From the NCBI GenBank assembly GCA_000310025.1, contig FN648410.1, positions 227,450-260,002 on the forward strand: a DNA stretch of 32,553 bases. The letters are read 5' to 3'. This stretch comes from Ectocarpus siliculosus. Its lineage: Eukaryota; Sar; Phaeophyceae; Ectocarpales; Ectocarpaceae. Positions 19,419 through 27,931 of this stretch are shown here, piece by piece. A model generated the notes under the pieces. That model made no database searches. It was not told the DNA's origin and saw nothing but the letters and a program-made list of their open reading frames with translations. Position numbers and translations under genes: made by a program. Position 1 is the stretch's first letter. Every line of letters starts with the position of its first letter.

Positions 19419-22259
19419 CAGGGAGCAGCTAGATATGTGTCGCAGGATGCGCGTATAGTAGGTACGGTCGAGTGTTCCACTCCTGTTCCTACAACCGACA
19501 CTTCCGCTACAAGCGGTAGTGCTTCGGCCTCATCGGGTGAAGATGGTGTAGCCCACACTCCCGATCACGGCAGCTTCAGCGCTGTCGTCAATGCATATAC
19601 CCCAAGGTTAGGAACTCAAGGAGCGACCTGTCTTGAAGGCGGCTCCCCGAGTTTTAACACAGCTCGAGCAGCTTGCACAACCCACGATTACACCACGTTG
19701 CCGCCCGCGAACCAGCCTGAACCATTACGTGTTGGCTACACGAATGCAAGGGTCGGTTTGAGGTGCGGGTACGGAAGGTCGGGATTGTCGAGCACGCCCA
19801 AGAGGTCCGCTCAGACGTCCTCGTGGAAGACCGTTAAGACACCTACGTTGTCGACAATACATGAAGTGTCGCCGGGTTTAGCCACCTCGAGCGATGCTTT
19901 GGACATGTCCACTACGTACGGGTCATCGACAGCCTGCGGCGATACAGCCGATGGAACTCGAGACGGTAATAAAAGTCACTCGCCGCACGGTGAAGCGAGT
20001 ATGACCGATTGCGTTGAAAGAAATACGCGTCGATTTCCCGTGGTTTGCGATTCGCGGAGTACCAAAACTGAGCGGTCCCCAACCGCGACCACGGAGGTGC
20101 TGACAACACGGTATTCGGAGGACGCTCCGATTGCGCCCCTCGCTGAACAAACAGCGAAAAACTCGCGACCCTCGTCAAGGGAGGTCCGTCATGTCTCCAA
20201 CGTGATGGATTCTAGCGAAAGCACTACAGACTATACACCCCCACCGGGTTGCGCTGTTGGTAGAGTAGAGGACTTGGGGAAACAGACATCCCCCTCCTCC
20301 GCTAAAGCTGGTATTCATATCTACCCTCCTCCTCCGACCGACGCCAGGTGTTCACCACCAGCGTTTGATCCGAGCAAGGAGTACTGCACACCTGACATGG
20401 TGTTGTTCTGGCAAGCCCCGTCGGTTTTCTCGCAATGGACGCCCTCCATATTTACTGTAGATTGTGTGGAATACTCTTGTGTAGAACAATTCTTCGCGGC
20501 TGCCAAGGCTCGTCTCTTTGGCGACCAAGATACGTTGCGGCGGATTATGCGTGTTTCTGACCCGATTAAACATAAGCGTTACGGACGCCAAGTTAAAGGG
20601 TTTGATGAAGCTGTTTGGGAGCGCGAGCGTGAAAACGTGGTGCGTGTCGCCTCCTACTACAAATTTTCGCAAAATCCCGCTATGCAACAACATCTTTTGG
20701 GCACCGGCGACAAAATGCTCGTCGAAGCTAGCCCATTCGATGCCATATGGGGCATTGGACATCGCGCGGATGATCCTGCTGCAGTCCAACCCTCTATATG
20801 GCGGGGCTCCAATCTGCTTGGCAAAAGCCTGCAGGTTGTTCGAGACCTACTCCGAGAGCACGCGCCGACGCCGACACTTCCACCACAAGTTTCGTCCGAC
20901 GCTCAGCTCCGGAATACAATACATGAGGTTAACCGTGCAACGCAAGAGCGAATTTCGACGGCTGCCGCCGAGGAGGCCGCCCCGTCGTCAGGTTACCGCA
21001 TAAAATCAGCGCATGTTCCAAGGGATCACAGCGCTGAAGTTCTCGCGGTTACGTCCGCTGAGTATCACGAGGAAGATCGTGTACCGTTGCTCGCTGAGCA
21101 TGGTCCTTGCCTCGTAAGTGGTGTCGTTACAGTTGACGACGCTTCATTTACGACTCCTCGAGTCAAAATCCACGCTGGGCCAGCCAAATCACAATATGGT
21201 TGCGCCGCTCTGCTCGATTCAGGATCACCAGCCACGTTCATCAACAGCAACGCTGTCGGTACCCTCAAAGCCATGGGAGCCATCTCAGAGGCTTGCATCT
21301 CGCACGGTAACTCACGTTCTTGGGGAGGTTTTGGTAAATCCGAGTCTCTTCAGACGTCTGATACAGTCCGTCTGAGTGTGCAATTTTTCCACGGTGATAT
21401 GCCTTCGGCTTCTCTTGCCGTTTGGGCGCACATCGTCCCTGCAAACACCGTGCAGTTTCCCATCCTATTGGGACGCGATAGTTTCATGCGATTTAACACT
21501 CGCACGTACCGTATGTTGCCTCCGAGGCCACTGGACAATCGCGTTTTTGGTGAATATACGCTTTCCCACCAGGATGATTCTGGTGCGGTCGCGTATGTGC
21601 CCGATTTCACAGCCCCGGCGGACCAATTCCAGCTCCGTTATGCAGGGCCAACGGGTACTTCATTGTCAGACGACCACCAAATGATTGAAGTCAACTTGGT
21701 GCGTTCCAACGGTACACCGGCTCTGACCGGTCAATACCTTGTCGACATGTTGCCTGATGTTTCGTCGAATGAAGAGATCTTTGTCTCCGACGGACGTCAG
21801 TTTGTGCCGCTCGCGGGCGCTGCAGAACTTGAGCCAGGAGACTTGCTCGGTACTGCTGCCGCCCCGCTGATGCGCGTCCCGGTAGAGCATTTAGAACAAC
21901 AGTTTAGTGACGAAGCTGACACTTCATGTTCGGTGCCTGGACCTATTTTGGGTTCTACCGAGGATAACGCGGACAGGACCGTCGATCCGCAGGTGCATTG
22001 CCACGATCCCTTCGTGCACAACCTACGACCCACCGATCCTCCTGTGCCGGACCCATGGAAATCACCCCCTGCGGCCCCTACCCCCGCTCACACTTCGCCC
22101 TCGCCGCCACCACAGCATGTGATGGAGCGGTTGAGCGCTGATCAGAGAGTTAGCTTTGAGTCATTGTGGAATCGCTTGCCGCCTCACCTGAAGTTGGTTA
22201 ACCCCTTTGGGTCTAGGCTGGACTGTCAGATTTCTTTTCGCCACATCGAACAAAAATGA
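19419..22259 (+). CDS. NADAR (YbiA-like) domain fused to retroviral-type aspartic protease
   Basis: The frame follows the gag frame after TGA and TAA stops and has no ATG for about 480 bases, so it is probably made as a gag fusion. Residues are counted from 19437. Residues 1-315 are Ser/Thr/Pro-rich and disordered-looking. Residues 320-475 form a NADAR domain: VEQFF, a conserved Trp, YYKFSQNP, GTGDKMLVEASPFDAIWGIG, WRGSNLLGKSL and VVRDLL are all present. Residues 575-690 are the protease, with the active-site LLDSGSPATFI (Asp about 594) and ILLGRDSF. NADAR proteins are reported to hydrolyse ribosylated or ADP-ribosylated substrates; activity here is inferred. The last 20 or so residues are read from the inserted piggyBac-like element, so the natural protein would continue into RT. 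Confidence 0.9.
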   Translation, partial: QGAARYVSQDARIVGTVECSTPVPTTDTSATSGSASASSGEDGVAHTPDHGSFSAVVNAYTPRLGTQGATCLEGGSPSFNTARAACTTHDYTTLPPANQPEPLRVGYTNARVGLRCGYGRSGLSSTPKRSAQTSSWKTVKTPTLSTIHEVSPGLATSSDALDMSTTYGSSTACGDTADGTRDGNKSHSPHGEASMTDCVERNTRRFPVVCDSRSTKTERSPTATTEVLTTRYSEDAPIAPLAEQTAKNSRPSSREVRHVSNVMDSSESTTDYTPPPGCAVGRVEDLGKQTSPSSAKAGIHIYPPPPTDARCSPPAFDPSKEYCTPDMVLFWQAPSVFSQWTPSIFTVDCVEYSCVEQFFAAAKARLFGDQDTLRRIMRVSDPIKHKRYGRQVKGFDEAVWERERENVVRVASYYKFSQNPAMQQHLLGTGDKMLVEASPFDAIWGIGHRADDPAAVQPSIWRGSNLLGKSLQVVRDLLREHAPTPTLPPQVSSDAQLRNTIHEVNRATQERISTAAAEEAAPSSGYRIKSAHVPRDHSAEVLAVTSAEYHEEDRVPLLAEHGPCLVSGVVTVDDASFTTPRVKIHAGPAKSQYGCAALLDSGSPATFINSNAVGTLKAMGAISEACISHGNSRSWGGFGKSESLQTSDTVRLSVQFFHGDMPSASLAVWAHIVPANTVQFPILLGRDSFMRFNTRTYRMLPPRPLDNRVFGEYTLSHQDDSGAVAYVPDFTAPADQFQLRYAGPTGTSLSDDHQMIEVNLVRSNGTPALTGQYLVDMLPDVSSNEEIFVSDGRQFVPLAGAAELEPGDLLGTAAAPLMRVPVEHLEQQFSDEADTSCSVPGPILGSTEDNADRTVDPQVHCHDPFVHNLRPTDPPVPDPWKSPPAAPTPAHTSPSPPPQHVMERLSADQRVSFESLWNRLPPHLKLVNPFGSRLDCQISFRHIEQK
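20403..20862 (+). other. NADAR domain within the polyprotein
   Basis: It is full length for the family (about 150 residues) and has no internal stop or gap. The key blocks are EYSCVEQFFAAAKA, the VWERERENVVRVASYYKFSQ helix, LLGTGDKMLVEASPFDAIWG and GSNLLGKSLQVVRDLL. It sits between the gag tail and protease, so it would be delivered into the particle with the polymerase proteins. Confidence 0.9.
22198..22201. repeat. TTAA target site, left of the piggyBac-like insert
   Basis: TTAA flanks the insert directly here and at 23267-23270, as piggyBac-type elements do. Confidence 0.75.
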
Positions 22260-23266
22260 GAGCGAGAGCGAGCGGGAAAGAGACAAGTGCAGAGAAAGAC
22301 ACCAGTGTACTTGTACACACGCAACAGCTATCTCCACCTGTTGGCCATGAGGGAAGCCGGCGACAGGGTGGTGGCCACAGACAGGGTCGTAGAAGGGTTG
22401 ATGGGTGGTCGCGCTGCGGTCAGTAGGGCCGGTTAGCTGTGTAGACTTTTAAATGATCAGTCGTCTAGCTGCCTCAACTAGTCTATTTCCGGCGTATTGT
22501 AAATGATCAGTCCAGAGAGGTGAAATCATCAGTGAAGACCCATAGCTGGTATTTGTACTTCTGTACTTCTCGGGTTCTCTGTGCCCCCCCGAAATATGCC
22601 CTGCCAGCTCTCTAGAGCTCCTGTGTTTTTCAACCAACAAGCACACCCACCAGCACATCCCTGTACCTCGTGGTTTCTAGATCCGGGGCGAGGGGATGTG
22701 TGGCGCTACGAGTGTGGATGTGTTGCTGATTTGTTTTGCTCGTCTACAGCAGTGGTAGTGTTGTTATAGCGTTGTAGCTGCTGACACGATGACTGCTGGA
22801 TCTTGGGAACGATTTTCAAATTGTTGGGAGATGCAGCACACCACACGATATCCTCGATATCTGGGCTTCTGCAGAGCTTGCAATACCCCTCCCTTTTGTT
22901 GCCCTCTGCTCTTTGCAGCAGTGGCTTTCTACGTTCGGGCGAGGATGGGTATGTGTGGTGCTACGAAATAACACATATGTATGTATTTATGTATGCACAC
23001 ACACGTACATGTATAGACATATGAGAGATTCATGATTTGGCATTGATTGGCCCCACCCGAGATCTTGATTTTACCCGCTGTCACTGACGTCTTTTCATTC
23101 GTCAGCCGGTTAGCGCGGGTGCTAATAATCTAGACACACCTACCTATGGACTTGCCAATACCCGGCGCGAAGGGCGGCAGGGCGGCAACTCCACGACTTG
23201 CCACTACACCAGCATTTGCAAATGATCGATCAATGATCAGTCAAAACGCCTGAAGACTCAAAAGGG
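22202..23266. mobile_element. Non-autonomous piggyBac-like element (1,065 bp) inside pol
   Basis: It is bounded by TTAA on both sides. The ends are imperfect inverted repeats: left CCCCTTTGGGTCT, right (reverse complement) CCCTTTTGAGTCT. Subterminal copies of AATGATCAGTC occur at 22452-22462, 22502-22512 and 23232-23242, with a variant at 23220-23230. No transposase ORF is present, so it would need one in trans. It separates the protease ORF, which ends inside it, from the RT ORF, whose coding resumes exactly at its right end. Family assignment rests on TTAA, CCC-starting ends and the interruption of a conserved protein. Confidence 0.75.
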
Positions 23267-26200
23267 TTAATTGATTTACACGGTCCTGGTTGGTCACCAG
23301 AGGTCATCACAGAACTTGGTGATCTTTTGCATGATTTCCAAGACGTGTTTTCCACATCCTCGACGGATTTAGGGTCCTGTTCCCTGATGCCGTTTGGGAT
23401 CAAAGTACCTCCGGATTGTCCCCCTGTGACGCCCAAACCGCACCGTATGAATCCTTTGGTTGCAAAGCAAGTCGATGCCATTTTGGACCAGTATCTAGCT
23501 GCTGGCCTATCGACCTCTCCTTATTCCAGCCCCATCGTGGTTATACCAAAGAAGTCTGGTGGAATACGCATCACGGTTAACTACAGAAAGTTGAACCATA
23601 TCAGCAGCTTTGGTCAACTTCCCATCCCCCGAGTCGACGAGATTCTAACGAAACTCAACAGAGCTTCGATTTTCTCGCTGTTCGATTTCACGGGTTCTTT
23701 CCACCAGATCACTGTCCACAAGGACACTATCCCCCTTACGGCTTTTGCGACCCCCACTCGTTTGTTCGAATGGCTCCGCATGCCGATGGGTGCTAGCCAA
23801 TCCGCAGGCCACTTTGTAAAAGTGATTAACGAAGTAATCAAAGGACTCGATGGAGTCGAGGCATACCTCGATGACGTCGTTGTTTTTAACGAAGGCCCAC
23901 TGCAGCATGTCCGTAATATGCGCACGCTCTTCGAACGGTTGAGAAAGTACGACCTCAAACTTTCTCCCTCGAAGGCCACCATCGGTACCACCAAGGCTGA
24001 CTTCTTGGGGCACACCATATCTTCGAAAGGTGTCCTCCCCAACGCCCGTAAAGTAGCCGCCCTGGCAGGTATGCCCATGCCTACGACCGTCAAGCAACTC
24101 AGGTCACTCATGGGTGGTCTGAGCTACCACCGACGTTTCCTCAGAGACATGGCCAAGCGTGTGAAGTCCATTACGCACTTGCTCAAAAAAGGTGTTCCCT
24201 TCGCTTTCACGAGCGACATGGAAACAACTGTTCGCAGCCTACTGGCTGAGCTCGCGAAACCGCCCATTTTAGTGTTTCCTGATTGGGACGCTATCGCGGA
24301 CGGTACACGCCCTTTACGTCTTTCCTGTGACGCCAACTCCGACGGTCTCGGCGCCGCGCTGGAGCAAGAGCAGAAGGACGGCTCGGTACGGCCGATCGTT
24401 TTCATCAGCAGAGCCACGCTCGACGCTGAACGCAACTGGACCGCTCTCGATCTCGAAGCAGGAGCCGTTGTATGGGCGATCAAGCGTCTCCGCGAATACC
24501 TTCGTGGCACACACTTCCGCATCTATTCCGACAATAAGGCGCTGGAAAGTTTGTCAAAAATCAGCGAGCACAACCCACGCGTCCAACGCTGGATTGAGTT
24601 CCTTGAAGCATACAGCTACACGTTGGAGTACCGGAGAGGTGCCTCCAACGGAAACGCTGACATGCTGTCTCGTCTGCCGATTGAGCCTACTGCCGCAGAC
24701 ATCAACGGTAACAGTCGTTTGACGTCCCCAGAAGACGTTGGTGTGTATCTGATCAGAGCGACAGGTCACGCACCACCCGGACAAACCACGCCTGGCGTTG
24801 GTTTGGGTGGGCTGGCGCCCCCGAGCGAGAACGCCGCTTTGGGTGGGCTACCCCTCACTTCCGATGATTTTGCGGATTTTCGCAAACACGGGCCTCGAAT
24901 GAGGATTGACGACCTTGATGCTCCTGCAGGAGAATTCGTCGCTCGTGTTTTTCCGTACGTCAATGCGCGAGGACCTTTGCGACACCTTGCGGACGATCGT
25001 GCATTGTCTTGCACCGACCACTCCGTATTTGCTGTGCCTGAGGTTACTTCCGCTGCAACCCAGAAAATACAGGGCGCTGTGCCGGCACTCCGGTCTTCAG
25101 CTTCTCCTGTTGTGTCTCCGATGAGACCATTGTATAGGGACACCGCCACGGTTTATGGACCGTCTGCGCGACCCCACACGGATACAGCTGCATTTGCGCT
25201 CCCTGTCCACGACACACAGACCGCCGACGATAACTCTCGGTTGCCCCCTGTCGTGTCTCCTGCGACCGCAACTGTCGACGCCGGCTCCCACTCTGATCGT
25301 TTGGATGCCGCCGACTCATTGCCGCCGCCTTCGACCTCTCGGTTGCAACCGCATCGTATTGATCCGTCGGAACTGATCTCTACTCGTACGCGTCGCCGAA
25401 CCGCGGCTGCTGCGGGTCAGCCTCGACCCGATGTAAACTACGGTTTCGGTCCTGATTTGTCGATCCCCCCACACGTTCCGCGTGCAGGCGCTTCTCGTCG
25501 TCAAACACGAGTGACACCAGCTGCCACCACGCCTGAGCCTGCTGTCGAACCTGTCCCAACGGTGCCCATAGCGCCGCCGGAGACGGTTACCGGCGCCCCT
25601 ACGGGTCCTCTGTTGGGTTTGTCACAACCGGCTGCTGCAGCTGGTAAGGCAACGCCCGCAGTGGGTTCCATGGTCCTCAACCCTGCAGAGTTAGAATTCC
25701 GTGAGTCCGTCGAACGCTACACGCGTGTCGATTGGGCGCGGGAACAGCAGAAAGAGCCGGTGTGTCAAGCCACCATCCGCTACATTCTCCTCAAACGCCC
25801 TCAGAGTCTACCTGTCGATTTCTTTGCCAGAGTGTCATATCACTCCAGGCATAGACCGTCGTTGGAGGATATTCGAGAGCTTGCAGATAAAGGACGCCTC
25901 GTCACTGACGATGGCCTTTGCCTCTTGGTACGAAAGAATACCAAGCCCCCGGTCTCTTCTGACCATCCCGGAGGACGAGCTGTACGTCTATTGAATGACG
26001 AACCCACTCGTATTTACGTGCCCATGTTATTGCGACCTTGGGTCATGCAAGCTTGTCATGCCAACGCCCTCTGCCACCTTGGTACCGCTCGCACGCTCAG
26101 CTTGCTTGAGAGGTTTTACTGGTGGACTGGGATGAGTATCAGTACTCGTTGGTGGATTCGGCGATGTTTGAAATGTCAGGCCCGCAAAACTGCGCGCCAG

Positions 26201-27931
26201 ACTATTCGCTGGCCGATTCTCACGATCCCTCTGCCTTCGGCACCAGGGGTCGCGATTAGCGTCGACTATTTTGGTCCGCTTCCCACAACTCCGCGAGGTT
26301 TCTCGTATATTTTGCTATTCACTGACCGTTTCAGTCGGAGAGCCAATATGTACGCAGTGACTGACGCCGAGTTCACAGCTGAAGGTACAGCTGACGTCCA
26401 TGTCAATAAATACATGCCTGTTTGGGGATGCCCCGTCAGCATTCTTTCTGACAACGGATTGCAGTTTTGCTCCAAACTGTCGGTTGCCATCCTAAAATTG
26501 CTACGCGTCCGAAAAATTACGATTTGCGCGTACCACCCTAGCGGCAACGGAGGAGTTGAGCGCGTGAACCACACCATGGCCCAGATGCTGGCGATGGTTG
26601 TAAACGAACGACAAGATGATTGGGACATTCATCTCCCTCATGTGGAATTCGCGTACAACAACTCCGTTAGCGCTGCAACAGGATTGGCGCCCAATGAGGT
26701 GCATATGGCGCGCCTTCCCAGGTTTCCACTGACCGTTTTGGACAACATTTACGCTCGTGGTCACCAGTCCCTTGCCCGCGATCAGCTCGAGAATTGCAAC
26801 CTTGCCGCCGATCGGCAACGGCGCTCCTACGAGCTAGTGCGTGAACAACACGCACTCACAGTTTCCCGTATGGAAAGACGGAACTCGAAACTGTCTGATG
26901 CCTTACACAAACTACCCGTTTACGCTACCGGTGGTTGGGTGTGGGTCTACAACCATTTGGCTACCATCCGCCAAGGTGCCAAACTCACTTCCAAGGCCCG
27001 CGCAGACGCTGACTCCCAGGTACTCAAAAAGAAGCTGTCATTGAATTGGACAGGTCCTTTTAAAATCCTCGCAGTCGGTCCTTGCAACAAGGCTCCCGAT
27101 GGCAGTCCGGTGGCTGACAAGCTCCTGTATTTGGATCTTCCCTCCGATATGCCCGGAGTGGATGCCAAGCGCCGAGTTTCTGTCGCTCGTTGCAAACCGT
27201 GTGCGAACCCACACGATAGTGACGACATGCCTCGGTTCTTGCCTGCAGGCCTCACGCAGTACGTTCTCAACAACTACACGACGAAGTCTCCGCCGTACCA
27301 TGTTACCGCGGACGATGTTTCGGCGCCTGTCCGTAGGCTCGAGGTTGAGAAAATCACGGGACACCAGTCGGTTCGAGGACGTGGCGGCGTTATCGCAGTA
27401 ATGTACGAGACCCACTGGAAAGGTCTTCTGCGGCCCTCGTGGGAACGAGAAATGGACCTCCAACACTCCCGAAAACAGATTCTTCTGTATTGGGCTGGTA
27501 CACCCGACCAACACCGGCAGACTAACCGTCTGTATCGTCGCATGCGCATCGGCGCAGCGGAACGTGAACTGTCTCGCATCAAAGGCGAGCGGTCCTCGTC
27601 GCCTGGGTACGAATATGTTCCCCGCGATGCTTGGGCCCGCCGTTTTCGCAACACCGTGCTACCTGTTGCCTCACACTTCTGGTACAAGGCTCAAGATGCT
27701 CTATGGTGGCTAAAAAAAATCTCCGGACATACTCCAACTACAAACGTCTTCGTCGTTCGCTTCCTGCATGACCCTGGACCTGTCAAGATCACCCTCTCCC
27801 CGTCGCGCTACACGACAGCTTTGGGAGCTGTTTGTGGTTCTTGGTGCCTTCAGCTGCGCCGAAGTAGTCCCTTCATGCGAGGTATCTTACGCAATGTGGA
27901 CGAGTCGCGTGGTACGGCTATAGATGCCTGA
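23237..27931 (+). CDS. Pol: RT, RNase H, DD35E integrase and chromodomain
   Basis: The frame opens at 23237; native coding begins at about 23267 with LIDLHGPGWSPEVITELGDL, typical of the protease-RT linker. There is no upstream ATG, so it is made as part of the polyprotein. Residues are counted from 23327. RT has VNYRKLNHIS and YLDD (180-183). RNase H has CDANSDG (about 335), IYSDN (about 400) and NADMLSRLP. An unusual Pro/Ala/Thr-rich insert covers about 465-785. Integrase has the H/H and CLKC zinc residues (about 907-950) and D, D, E in VDYFG, LSDNG and GGVERV, with 35 residues between the last two. A chromodomain-like segment (about 1340-1390) has VEKITG, then YETHWKGLLRPSWE. About 130 further residues have no recognised fold. 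It copies RNA to DNA and inserts it in chromatin. The frame is uninterrupted and the active sites look intact. Confidence 0.95.
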   Translation, partial: SVKTPEDSKGLIDLHGPGWSPEVITELGDLLHDFQDVFSTSSTDLGSCSLMPFGIKVPPDCPPVTPKPHRMNPLVAKQVDAILDQYLAAGLSTSPYSSPIVVIPKKSGGIRITVNYRKLNHISSFGQLPIPRVDEILTKLNRASIFSLFDFTGSFHQITVHKDTIPLTAFATPTRLFEWLRMPMGASQSAGHFVKVINEVIKGLDGVEAYLDDVVVFNEGPLQHVRNMRTLFERLRKYDLKLSPSKATIGTTKADFLGHTISSKGVLPNARKVAALAGMPMPTTVKQLRSLMGGLSYHRRFLRDMAKRVKSITHLLKKGVPFAFTSDMETTVRSLLAELAKPPILVFPDWDAIADGTRPLRLSCDANSDGLGAALEQEQKDGSVRPIVFISRATLDAERNWTALDLEAGAVVWAIKRLREYLRGTHFRIYSDNKALESLSKISEHNPRVQRWIEFLEAYSYTLEYRRGASNGNADMLSRLPIEPTAADINGNSRLTSPEDVGVYLIRATGHAPPGQTTPGVGLGGLAPPSENAALGGLPLTSDDFADFRKHGPRMRIDDLDAPAGEFVARVFPYVNARGPLRHLADDRALSCTDHSVFAVPEVTSAATQKIQGAVPALRSSASPVVSPMRPLYRDTATVYGPSARPHTDTAAFALPVHDTQTADDNSRLPPVVSPATATVDAGSHSDRLDAADSLPPPSTSRLQPHRIDPSELISTRTRRRTAAAAGQPRPDVNYGFGPDLSIPPHVPRAGASRRQTRVTPAATTPEPAVEPVPTVPIAPPETVTGAPTGPLLGLSQPAAAAGKATPAVGSMVLNPAELEFRESVERYTRVDWAREQQKEPVCQATIRYILLKRPQSLPVDFFARVSYHSRHRPSLEDIRELADKGRLVTDDGLCLLVRKNTKPPVSSDHPGGRAVRLLNDEPTRIYVPMLLRPWVMQACHANALCHLGTARTLSLLERFYWWTGMSISTRWWIRRCLKCQARKTARQTIRWPILTIPLPSAPGVAISVDYFGPLPTTPRGFSYILLFTDRFSRRANMYAVTDAEFTAEGTADVHVNKYMPVWGCPVSILSDNGLQFCSKLSVAILKLLRVRKITICAYHPSGNGGVERVNHTMAQMLAMVVNERQDDWDIHLPHVEFAYNNSVSAATGLAPNEVHMARLPRFPLTVLDNIYARGHQSLARDQLENCNLAADRQRRSYELVREQHALTVSRMERRNSKLSDALHKLPVYATGGWVWVYNHLATIRQGAKLTSKARADADSQVLKKKLSLNWTGPFKILAVGPCNKAPDGSPVADKLLYLDLPSDMPGVDAKRRVSVARCKPCANPHDSDDMPRFLPAGLTQYVLNNYTTKSPPYHVTADDVSAPVRRLEVEKITGHQSVRGRGGVIAVMYETHWKGLLRPSWEREMDLQHSRKQILLYWAGTPDQHRQTNRLYRRMRIGAAERELSRIKGERSSSPGYEYVPRDAWARRFRNTVLPVASHFWYKAQDALWWLKKISGHTPTTNVFVVRFLHDPGPVKITLSPSRYTTALGAVCGSWCLQLRRSSPFMRGILRNVDESRGTAIDA

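Noticed and set aside
22449-23024. Short frames inside the piggyBac-like insert
   Set aside because: All are under 75 codons with no transposase motifs; the insert is read as non-autonomous.
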